Positions 46,636 through 53,694 of a stretch of 64,000 bases of DNA are shown here, in pieces. Numbering within the stretch: the stretch's first letter is position 1; every line of letters begins with the position of its first letter. The notes beneath the pieces were generated by a model. The model was not told the DNA's origin. It ran no database searches and worked only from the letters and a program-made list of their open reading frames with translations. Source of the DNA: Thalassospira xiamenensis M-5 = DSM 17429 (GTDB lineage: Bacteria; Pseudomonadota; Alphaproteobacteria; Rhodospirillales; Thalassospiraceae); NCBI RefSeq assembly GCF_000300235.2, contig NZ_CP004388.1, positions 1,903,501-1,967,500 on the forward strand. Direction: 5' to 3'. The translations under genes were made by a program, and so were the position numbers.

Positions 46636-47115
46636 ATGATGTATTTCGATCAGTTCAAGTCCATCGCCAAACCATTGTTACTTGCGGGTTCGACCTTGCT
46701 GGCAGTGATGGTTCTGACGGCAACGGCGGCTGCGAGCAAACCGGCTGCTGCGCCAGTTTACGAAATCGCGCAATCGGGTGGTTTTAGCCAAGAAGAACGG
46801 CGTATCATTTATGACGTGCTTGATGCGGTTGACCGCAATATTGGCGATGACGAAAATCGAGGCAAAGGTGGCAAGAGCAAGGACAACGGCAACGGCAAAG
46901 ACAAAGACGGATTGCCACCAGGCATTGCCATGAAGCTTGAGCGCGGCGGCACCTTACCCCCGGGGATTGCCAAGCGCGATCTTCCGGCGGATTTTCAGTC
47001 GCGTCTGCCATATCGTTCGGATGCCATTCGCCAGATTGTCGGCAATGATGTGGTCCTGATTGAAAAGGGGACCGATATCATCCTTGATGTGATCCGCGAT
47101 GTGGTGCGCAACTAG
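46636..47115 (+). CDS. Periplasmic RcnB/CigR-like protein with low-complexity linker
   Basis: A 159-residue exported protein. A signal peptide (hydrophobic LLLAGSTLLAVMVLTATAAA, cleavage near residue 34) is followed by a short helical segment (about 50-68), a Gly/Lys/Asp/Asn-rich linker (about 70-92) and a C-terminal part with a duplicated PPGIA motif (LPPGIAMKLERG, LPPGIAKRDLP) ending IVGNDVVLIEKGTDIILDVIRDV. This ending is the pattern of the RcnB/CigR superfamily of periplasmic proteins, linked to metal homeostasis or virulence control. The start ATG at 46636 has GAGG 6 nt before it; the next codon is also ATG. Confidence 0.75.
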   Translation: MMYFDQFKSIAKPLLLAGSTLLAVMVLTATAAASKPAAAPVYEIAQSGGFSQEERRIIYDVLDAVDRNIGDDENRGKGGKSKDNGNGKDKDGLPPGIAMKLERGGTLPPGIAKRDLPADFQSRLPYRSDAIRQIVGNDVVLIEKGTDIILDVIRDVVRN

Positions 47116-47132
47116 CATCAGATGCGGTACCG

Positions 47133-47169
47133 ACAAAAAACGCGGCGAAAATCTCACCGCGTTTTTTGT
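47133..47169. terminator. Bidirectional terminator between the RcnB-like and AsnC-domain genes
   Basis: Stem ACAAAAAACGCGG (47133-47145)/CCGCGTTTTTTGT (47157-47169) between convergent genes. Confidence 0.9.
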
Positions 47170-47196
47170 TAGTATATCTTTTATCTTTGCAGAAAA

Positions 47197-47439
47197 TCAG
47201 GTGAAAGCGTTGAAGGTAATGATTGTCTGGGTGTCCTTGATATGGGGCAGCAGATGGATTTTTTCGTTTACATAGCGCCCGATATCCTGCCCGTCCTCGA
47301 TATAAACCTTGACCAGCAGTTCGAACGGGCCGGAGATCGAATAGACTTCCGAGACCCCTTCGATTTCCTCGACCAGTGCTGTGGCAACGTCATAGGCTTT
47401 GCCCAGATCGCATTTCACGAAAATGAAAAAGGGATGCAT
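47197..47439 (-). CDS. Stand-alone Lrp/AsnC ligand-binding (RAM) domain protein
   Basis: An 80-residue protein made only of the effector-binding/oligomerisation domain of Lrp/AsnC regulators: VKCDLGKAYDVATALVEEIEGVSEVYSISGPFELLVKV is the alpha-beta sandwich core, with the GPFELLV strand that contains the conserved Gly. There is no DNA-binding part. Such stand-alone domains may bind amino acids and form rings, or modify full-length Lrp proteins by mixing. No partner is in the window. Confidence 0.87.
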   Translation of the reverse strand: MHPFFIFVKCDLGKAYDVATALVEEIEGVSEVYSISGPFELLVKVYIEDGQDIGRYVNEKIHLLPHIKDTQTIITFNAFT

Positions 47440-47536
47440 CGGTGCGGCTCCGGTATTTGGGGATAAAAATTATGCCCCAAGCTATCGCGGTGCGGCGGTG
47501 GTTTCAATCATTACTGCGGCGAATATACGCTACGTA

Positions 47537-48418
47537 TTACGATTGCGGCGGGCGGCGCAGCATTTCAAGATGTTTGATGCGCGCACGCACCTGTTCCGGG
47601 TTATGCTGCCCGACCCCTTCAAGCAGGGTTTCAAGCATCACCATACTGGCCGCCGAGCTATCCCATGTCGTGCCGGTTTCGATGCGCACCGGAAAGACAT
47701 GCCGGGCGAATTGCGCAATTGGACTGAGCCACTGATCGGTAAATAGGATGATTTTGGCGTCCTGTTTTGCGGCGGCCTCGGCAAAGGCAATGACATCGGC
47801 CTGATAACGCCGGACGTCAAAGACCAGAAGCACATCGCGTTTGCCGATATCCAGAAGGTCTTCGGCCCATTTGGCACTTTGGCCCGAAACGCGCCTAACG
47901 TGGCTTCGCATGGTGCGCAGATGTTCATAGGCATATACCGCAAGGGCGGAGGTGAACCGCCCGCCAAGGATATAGACCGATCCCTTGCAGTCGCCGATCA
48001 GTTCGATGGCACTTTGCAGTTCGGCCGGATTGATATTGGCAAGGCTTGTGCGGATGTTGCTGATGGTGGCCTCAGTCATTTCATGAAGCAATTCCCCCAT
48101 CGGATGACCGGAATGATTGCGCGAGCGGGGCAGGCTGCTTCGCGTTAAAGGCGATTGCAGGCGGGCTTCGAGTTCGCCGCGCAGACGCGCCTGCATGTCG
48201 GGATAGCTGTCAAAGCCGATCTTGCTGGCAAAACGCAGCACCGTTGGGGCAGAAACACCACACCGTTCGGCGAAGGTCGCCACCGTTTCAAGGCCGGCCA
48301 TCGGATAGTTACCAAGCAGAGCCTGAGCGAGCTTGCGTTCCGATGCGGTCAGTGTATCGGCTTTTTGCGTGATCTGTTCGGCGACCGTTGGCTTTGTAGC
48401 CTGCTGCTTCACATTCAA
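47537..48418 (-). CDS. RpiR/MurR-family transcriptional regulator (SIS domain)
   Basis: A 293-residue regulator. The N-terminal HTH_6 domain (about residues 10-85) contains LETVATFAERCGVSAPTVLRFASKIGFDSY. The C-terminal SIS domain (about 125-260) has VYILGGRFTSALAVYAYEHL, which normally senses a phosphosugar or similar ligand. The first start is TTG (48418), with GTG at 48412 as an alternative. It is divergent from the TRAP transporter, and two inverted repeats TGTAA-N6-TTACA lie between them. Similar half-sites are known for the RpiR-family regulator HexR. It is the likely regulator of the whole 48.9-57.2 kb cluster. Confidence 0.9.
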   Translation of the reverse strand: MNVKQQATKPTVAEQITQKADTLTASERKLAQALLGNYPMAGLETVATFAERCGVSAPTVLRFASKIGFDSYPDMQARLRGELEARLQSPLTRSSLPRSRNHSGHPMGELLHEMTEATISNIRTSLANINPAELQSAIELIGDCKGSVYILGGRFTSALAVYAYEHLRTMRSHVRRVSGQSAKWAEDLLDIGKRDVLLVFDVRRYQADVIAFAEAAAKQDAKIILFTDQWLSPIAQFARHVFPVRIETGTTWDSSAASMVMLETLLEGVGQHNPEQVRARIKHLEMLRRPPQS

Positions 48419-48528
48419 AGGCGAGATTTCCCCGGTTATGCCATCCGCATGGAATGGCCAAACACCCGCAAAGTGCGCTTATGCATTGTTCGGGCGCGGT
48501 TTACCTTGTCTGACATACAAATACAATG

Positions 48529-48548
48529 ATTGTAATGAATTTTACAAT
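48529..48548. promoter_or_regulatory. Operator 1: 7-bp inverted repeat ATTGTAA-N6-TTACAAT
   Basis: A perfect inverted repeat with core TGTAA-N6-TTACA (48531-48546). An overlapping ACAAT-G-ATTGT repeat (48523-48533) is on its left. It lies between the RpiR regulator and the TRAP genes. Its centre is exactly 50 bp from that of operator 2. Confidence 0.65.
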
Positions 48549-48580
48549 ATTTGATATTCTTGTCATCAAAATTGAAATCA

Positions 48581-48596
48581 TGTAACGTTCGTTACA
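48581..48596. promoter_or_regulatory. Operator 2: TGTAAC-GTTC-GTTACA
   Basis: A perfect 6-bp inverted repeat with the same TGTAA-N6-TTACA architecture as operator 1, 50 bp away centre to centre. Together they look like a paired binding site for a dimeric or tetrameric repressor. Confidence 0.65.
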
Positions 48597-48920
48597 GAGG
48601 GGATAAAACCCGCGCCGCAAAAAGCGGTGCAACAATTCAACGGCTTGGCAAAAGTCGGTCGCCCGGGAGGCGGTTCATCACACGGTACGGCCTTGCAAAA
48701 GGTAGTGCAGACAAGGGGATGCAATATGGGTTGTCAGGGCTGCGGATACTTCCATCCAGATTTGGTGTCGATGTTCGACCTGTCGGGTTTTTCCGGGCGG
48801 TAAGGCATTTCGGATCACCGTTCGTGTCCGCCGGATGCGAACGGTGAGGATCGTATTTGCAGATGACAGGCCAGCCGCTGTTGCGACCCATAGAACAGGG
48901 AGATGTTGGGGTGGCGTTAG

Positions 48921-49430
48921 ATGCCTGAATTTATCAAGACCTACGTCAGATGGGTCGATTGCGTTAACCGGATCATCGGCCGGTTTGCGATGTATCTGAT
49001 CTTTGCGATGCTTGCGGTGCTTTTATATTCGGCTGCGACCAAGCTTATGGAATTTCCGGCCCTTTGGACGCTGGAAACCGCGCAGTTCCTGATGGTCTCA
49101 TATTTCCTACTGGGTGGGGGATATTCCATGCAGCTGGACTCGCACGTTCGGATGGATTTGCTGTATGGCGCATTGTCGCCGCGCAAACAGGCCGGGCTTG
49201 ATGCGATCACCATCCTGTTTCTGATCTTTTATCTGGCGTTTCTGCTGTATGGCGGCGTTTCATCGACCGCCTATGCGTTCGAGTATGGTGAAACCAGTTA
49301 TTCCGCGTGGTCGCCGCCGATGTCGCCGATCAAGGCGATCATGACCTTTGGCGTGTTCATGATGTTGCTGCAGGCGATTGCGACCTTTTTTAAGGATGTG
49401 GCAGCCGCCTGCGGGGAGAGCCTTTCATGA
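48921..49430 (+). CDS. TRAP transporter small permease (DctQ family)
   Basis: A 169-residue inner-membrane protein with four helices (about residues 20-40, 53-70, 93-112 and 130-150), the Q subunit of a tripartite ATP-independent periplasmic transporter. The segment WTLETAQFLMVSYFLLGGGYSMQLDSHVRMD matches the DctQ core, and the sequence ends with a short cytoplasmic tail. It overlaps the large permease gene by 4 bp. First gene of the transporter operon, preceded by paired operators. Confidence 0.92.
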   Translation: MPEFIKTYVRWVDCVNRIIGRFAMYLIFAMLAVLLYSAATKLMEFPALWTLETAQFLMVSYFLLGGGYSMQLDSHVRMDLLYGALSPRKQAGLDAITILFLIFYLAFLLYGGVSSTAYAFEYGETSYSAWSPPMSPIKAIMTFGVFMMLLQAIATFFKDVAAACGESLS

Positions 49431-50752
49431 GTTATGAGATGATCGCTCTTCTGATGTTTTCCACGATGATGCTGATGCTTCTGACTGGGAAACGGGTTTT
49501 TGGTGCCATTGGTTTTGTTGCCGTTGTCTTCGCGCTTGGCATGTGGGGGGATGGCGGTTCTGAAATGGCGTTCAGTGCCGCGATGAAGCTGATGAAGTGG
49601 TATCCGCTTCTCACGCTGCCGTTGTTTGTTTATATGGGTTACATGCTTTCCGAATCCGGTCTGGCAGACGATCTTTACCGGATGTTCCATGTCTGGATGG
49701 GGCCGGTCCGCGGTGGCCTTGCCATCGGGACGATTGTTTTGATGGTGGCGGTCTCGGCCATGAACGGGCTGAGCGTTGCGGGCATGGCGATCGGAGCGAG
49801 TATCGCGCTGCCGGAACTTTTGCGACGCGGCTATGACAAGATTATGGTGACCGGGGTTATTCAGGCGGGCAGTTCGCTTGGCATCCTTGTGCCGCCAAGT
49901 GTGGTTCTGGTGCTGTATGGCATGATCGCGCGTCAGCCTGTCGGGCAGCTTTGGCTGGCGGGGGTATTTCCCGGGTTGCTGATGGCCGCGATGTTCATCG
50001 TTTATATCGCCATTCGCTGCTGGCTGCAGCCCGATATGGGCCCGGCACTGAGCAAGGAAGAGCGCGCGGAAATCACCTGGGGTGACAAGATCGGATTGCT
50101 GAAGGCGGGGATTGTTCCGCTGTTCATCTTTTTCTCGATGACCGGTCTGTTCCTGATGGGGATTACGTCGCTTGTGGAAAGTTCGGCGGTGGGGGCACTT
50201 GCCGCGACCATTGCCGCCTTTGCCAAGCGTCGCCTGACCCGTGGGGTCATGGAAGAAACCCTTCGCAAGACACTTTCGATCAGCTGCATGTTTATGTGGA
50301 TCATTCTGGCGGCACTGGCATTTGGTGCGGTGTTTGACGGGCTGGGTGCGGTCAAGGCGATTGAAAGTTTCTTTGTCGATCAGCTTGGACTTGGTCCGTG
50401 GCAGATCCTGATCATGATGCAGATTTCCTTCATCCTGATGGGCATGTTCCTTGATGACACGGCGATGCTGGTGATCGTGGCGCCGCTTTATGTGCCGCTG
50501 GTCGGCGCACTTGGTTTCGATCTGGTCTGGTATGGCGTGCTTTATACCATCACCTGCCAGATCGCCTATATGACGCCGCCGTTCGGCTACAACCTGTTCC
50601 TGATGCGTGCCATGGCCCCGCCAGAGGTGACGTTAAAGGACATCTATAAATCCATCACACCGTTTGTGATCATCATGGCGATGGCGCTTGGCATTGTGAT
50701 GGTGTTCCCGCAGATCGCGCTGTGGCTGCCGGAATGGCATTACGCCCGGTAA
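49427..50752 (+). CDS. TRAP transporter large permease (DctM family)
   Basis: A 441-residue ion-coupled transport subunit with about 12 hydrophobic segments. Family hallmarks are GLSVAGMAIGASIALPELLRRGY (about residue 110), the IQAGSSLGILVPPSVVLVLYG helix-loop (about 142-162) and FLDDTAMLVIVAPLYVPL (about 343). It works with the Na+ or H+ gradient. The Q-M-P gene order is less usual than P-Q-M. A GC-rich hairpin lies between it and the binding-protein gene. Confidence 0.94.
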   Translation: MSYEMIALLMFSTMMLMLLTGKRVFGAIGFVAVVFALGMWGDGGSEMAFSAAMKLMKWYPLLTLPLFVYMGYMLSESGLADDLYRMFHVWMGPVRGGLAIGTIVLMVAVSAMNGLSVAGMAIGASIALPELLRRGYDKIMVTGVIQAGSSLGILVPPSVVLVLYGMIARQPVGQLWLAGVFPGLLMAAMFIVYIAIRCWLQPDMGPALSKEERAEITWGDKIGLLKAGIVPLFIFFSMTGLFLMGITSLVESSAVGALAATIAAFAKRRLTRGVMEETLRKTLSISCMFMWIILAALAFGAVFDGLGAVKAIESFFVDQLGLGPWQILIMMQISFILMGMFLDDTAMLVIVAPLYVPLVGALGFDLVWYGVLYTITCQIAYMTPPFGYNLFLMRAMAPPEVTLKDIYKSITPFVIIMAMALGIVMVFPQIALWLPEWHYAR

Positions 50753-50769
50753 CAATACGAATCCGATAC

Positions 50770-50795
50770 CGGCGGGGTCGCAGAAGGCCCCGCCG
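50770..50795 (+). other. GC-rich hairpin between the TRAP permease and binding-protein genes
   Basis: CGGCGGGG (50770-50777)/CCCCGCCG (50788-50795) without a T-run. Probably an mRNA stabiliser or attenuator that allows a different level of the binding protein. Confidence 0.5.
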
Positions 50796-50921
50796 TTCAA
50801 AACAAAATCAATTCAGGGGAGGTTTGAATTTCCAACAACAGGAGGCGCTGCCAGACCCGTTAGGCGGGCAGGGCAGTTAATGAATGCGTTAACGAACTTC
50901 ATCGATCAGGGAGATGATACA

Positions 50922-51974
50922 ATGACGACGAGACGCGACTTTATGAAAAAAGCCGGTGTTGCAACCGCAGCAGCGGGTACGACCGCCTTTGCCGCACCTT
51001 ATGTCAAGGCGCAGAATGCCAAGATCACCTGGCGTTTGCAGACCTATGCCGGTCCGGCACTGGGCGAGCATGTTATCAAGCCAGCGATTGATGCCTTTAA
51101 CAAGGTCGCCAACGGTGAAATGGAAATCGAACTTTATTACGCCGATCAGCTGGTTCCGACCGGCGAGCTGTTCCGTGCCATGCAGCGCGGTACCATTGAT
51201 GCGGTTCAGTCCGATGATGACTCGATTGCGGCCCCGGTCGATATTTCGGTCTTTGGCGGCTATTTCCCGTTTGCGACCCGTTACAGCCTTGACGTTCCGG
51301 TCTTGTTTGAAGAATACGGCCTGAATGAAATCTGGGACGAGGCATATGGCGAAGTTGAAGGTGTCAAATGGCTTTCGGCCGGTTCATGGGACCCGTGCCA
51401 TTTTGCAACCGTTGATCCGATCAACAGTCTGGAAGACCTTAAAGGCAAACGCGTCTTTACCTTCCCGACGGCGGGTAAATTCCTGTCGCGCTTTGGCGTT
51501 GTACCGGTCACCCTGCCGTGGGAAGATATCGAGGTTGCCGTTCAGACCGGCGAGCTTGACGGGATTGCATGGTCGGGCATCACCGAGGATTACACGGTCG
51601 GTTGGGCCGATGTGACCAACTACTTCCTGACCAACAACATTTCCGGTGCATGGTGTGGTTCTTTCTTTGCCAACGAAGAACGTTGGAACGAACTTCCGGA
51701 ACATCTGAAAGTTCTGTTCAAGCTGTGCATGGACAGCTCGCACTATTATCGCCAGCATTGGTACTGGGGTGGTGAAGCCAAGCTTCGGACCCAGGGTACG
51801 AAGCTGAAGCTGACTTCGATCCCCGATGCGGAATGGGCGACGGTTGAAGCCGAAGCACATAAATTCTGGGACGAGATTGCACAGACCAGCCCGCGTTGCG
51901 CCAGAGTTGTGGACATCTTCAAACAGTATGCTGCCGTGATGGAAAAAGCGGGCAAGCCGTATCGTTACAGCTAA
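50922..51974 (+). CDS. TRAP transporter substrate-binding protein (DctP family, Tat-exported)
   Basis: A 350-residue periplasmic binding protein. The signal TTRRDFMKKAGVATAAAGTTAFA contains a twin-arginine motif, so it is exported folded. The DctP fold follows (LGEHVIKPAIDAFNKVANGEMEIELY; QLVPTGELFRAMQRGTIDAVQ). By eye, the arginine that usually fixes a substrate carboxylate (DLKGxKxRV) is Phe here (DLKGKRVFTFPTAG), which would fit a ligand without the usual carboxylate contact. The ATG at 50922 has GGGAG before it; the frame is open from 50880. Confidence 0.92.
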   Translation: MTTRRDFMKKAGVATAAAGTTAFAAPYVKAQNAKITWRLQTYAGPALGEHVIKPAIDAFNKVANGEMEIELYYADQLVPTGELFRAMQRGTIDAVQSDDDSIAAPVDISVFGGYFPFATRYSLDVPVLFEEYGLNEIWDEAYGEVEGVKWLSAGSWDPCHFATVDPINSLEDLKGKRVFTFPTAGKFLSRFGVVPVTLPWEDIEVAVQTGELDGIAWSGITEDYTVGWADVTNYFLTNNISGAWCGSFFANEERWNELPEHLKVLFKLCMDSSHYYRQHWYWGGEAKLRTQGTKLKLTSIPDAEWATVEAEAHKFWDEIAQTSPRCARVVDIFKQYAAVMEKAGKPYRYS

Positions 51975-52074
51975 GCCACTCGGGAATGGTCACATTTGAC
52001 CGGGCAGGGGGCGCAGGCGCATCATTTGTGTCTGTGTTCCTTGCATTCCCTAGGGTTTAGTTGATGTTCCAATT

Positions 52075-52090
52075 TGTAACAAATAATACA
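52075..52090. promoter_or_regulatory. Operator 3 (imperfect): TGTAA-N6-ATACA
   Basis: Matches the TGTAA-N6-TTACA core with one mismatch. It lies 141-156 bp before the ligase start, and its centre is 49 bp from that of operator 4. Confidence 0.45.
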
Positions 52091-52123
52091 AATAAGCAAA
52101 ATTTATGTTTATTTGTTGTATAG

Positions 52124-52139
52124 TGTAATTTATATTACG
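52124..52139. promoter_or_regulatory. Operator 4 (imperfect): TGTAA-N6-TTACG
   Basis: Same architecture with one mismatch in the last base, 92-107 bp before the ligase start in an AT-rich stretch. With operator 3 it repeats the about 50-bp spaced pair seen before the TRAP genes. Confidence 0.5.
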
Positions 52140-52230
52140 CAACAAGACGTCACAAGACGCGATGACCAAAAACGGGCAGGAACCGGTCAGTCCGATACAA
52201 AAACAAAGCCCAAATCACAGGAGGCCGCCG

Positions 52231-53598
52231 ATGCAGGCGAAGGATGTCAAAACCGCCGATGACGCACGAAAACTGATTAAGGAACGAGACATCAAATTCG
52301 TCAAAATCGGTATTTTCGACGTCGACGGAATCATGCGCGGCAAATACATGCATCGCGAAAAATTCCTGTCGGCACTCGATTCCGGTTTTGCCTTTTGTGA
52401 TGTGGTTCTGGGTTGGGATTCAAATGACCAGCTCTATGACAAATCCGAGTTTACAGGATGGCACACGGCATATCCGGATGCACCGGTGCGCGTGATCCCC
52501 GAAAGCTGCCGCGAATTGCCGATGGAAGACGATACCGTTCTGTTCCTTGGCGAGTTCGAGGGACGGGCGGAAACCGTGTGCCCGCGTGGCACATTGCGCC
52601 GTGTCCTCGATAAAGCCGATAAGATGGGATATGACGTTTCGGCCGCCTGCGAGTTCGAGTTTTTCCTTTTCGAGGAAGACCCGCATTCCGTGCGCGAGAA
52701 AAACTATCGCAATCTGAAGAACATCACACCGGGCTTTTACGGTTATTCAATGCTGCGCAATTCCGTGCATTCGGAATTCTATCATGACCTGCTTGAACTG
52801 GGTGAAAGCATGGATTTCCCGATTGAGGGACTTCATACCGAAACCGGTCCGGGTGTGCTGGAAGCCGCCCTGACCCATGATGAGGCGATGAAAGCCGCCG
52901 ATAAGGCTGCACTTTTCAAGACTTTTACCAAGGTTTTGGCCCAGCGCGCGGGATGGATGGCGACATTCATGGCGAAATGGTCCCCCGATTGGCCGGGACA
53001 GTCGGGGCATATGCATGTTTCGCTTAAGGGCAAAGATGGCCGGGCGGCGTTTTATGATGCGAACAAGCCCCATAACATGTCCGATGAAATGCGTTGGTTC
53101 CTTGGCGGCCAGCAAAAATTGATGCCGGAACTGTTGTCTATGGTCGCATGTACGGTAAACAGTTATTCCCGTCTGGTTCCGGGTTTTTGGGCACCAACCA
53201 CGGCGACATGGGGTGTTGAAAATCGTACCACAGCCCTTCGCGTTATTCCGGGAAGTGCCAAGTCACAACGTGTCGAATATCGGATTGCGGCGGCGGATAT
53301 CAATCCTTATATCGCGCTTTCAGCGGCCATCGGTTCCGGGCTTTGGGGCATTGAAAACAAGATCGAGCCGGGTGACATGGTTGTGGGCAATGCCTATGCC
53401 CAGGAATTCCCCGACGATACGACACTGCCAGCAACGCTTTATGAAGCAGCCGGACGCCTGCGCAAATCCGAGGCGGCAAAATCATTGTTTGGCGAAGAAT
53501 TCGTAACCCATTACGCCCAGTCGCGTGAATGGGAAGAACGCGAGTTCCGCAAGGCGATTACGGATTGGGAATTACAGCGTTACTTCGAAATTATTTGA
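52231..53598 (+). CDS. Glutamine synthetase-family ligase (probable gamma-glutamyl-amine synthetase)
   Basis: A 455-residue ATP-dependent ligase of the PuuA/GlnA-like group. It keeps the GS catalytic features: ACEFEFFLF (about residue 135), ETGPGVLEAAL (about 205), the ATP-site histidine in GQSGHMHVSL (about 256) and the NRTTALRV...EYRIAAADINPYIALSA region (about 332-365). It is not a normal GlnA: it lacks the adenylylation loop and clusters with catabolic genes. It probably joins glutamate to an amine taken up by the TRAP system. The ATG at 52231 has a perfect AGGAGG 6 nt upstream; the frame opens at 52162. Confidence 0.85.
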   Translation: MQAKDVKTADDARKLIKERDIKFVKIGIFDVDGIMRGKYMHREKFLSALDSGFAFCDVVLGWDSNDQLYDKSEFTGWHTAYPDAPVRVIPESCRELPMEDDTVLFLGEFEGRAETVCPRGTLRRVLDKADKMGYDVSAACEFEFFLFEEDPHSVREKNYRNLKNITPGFYGYSMLRNSVHSEFYHDLLELGESMDFPIEGLHTETGPGVLEAALTHDEAMKAADKAALFKTFTKVLAQRAGWMATFMAKWSPDWPGQSGHMHVSLKGKDGRAAFYDANKPHNMSDEMRWFLGGQQKLMPELLSMVACTVNSYSRLVPGFWAPTTATWGVENRTTALRVIPGSAKSQRVEYRIAAADINPYIALSAAIGSGLWGIENKIEPGDMVVGNAYAQEFPDDTTLPATLYEAAGRLRKSEAAKSLFGEEFVTHYAQSREWEEREFRKAITDWELQRYFEII

Positions 53599-53694
53599 TC
53601 TGGCACGCGGGGCGGCGCATCGTCGCGCCCGCGTCAGATTGACCACCGTTACACAGCTTACGCGCCCTAACTCATTCTCCAATTGTGAGGCATT

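Larger units (their letters stand above)
48419..48920. other. Intergenic region with operators and a long leader before the TRAP operon
   Basis: About 500 bp. The part 48500-48600 is AT-rich and holds two operators (listed separately), so the divergent promoters probably lie there. The remaining 325 bp to the first TRAP gene have normal GC and no credible coding frame. I see no known riboswitch, but a long untranslated leader is possible. Confidence 0.6.

Noticed and set aside
48551-48847. A 98-codon frame in the leader of the TRAP operon
   Set aside because: It starts inside the operator region, has a very basic composition without structure-like pattern and no ribosome-binding site.
52231-53598. 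Ordinary glutamine synthetase GlnA
   Set aside because: The gene is linked to catabolic dehydrogenases and a TRAP transporter rather than to glnB or ntr genes, and the adenylylation-loop pattern of GlnA is not visible. A gamma-glutamyl-amine synthetase fits better.
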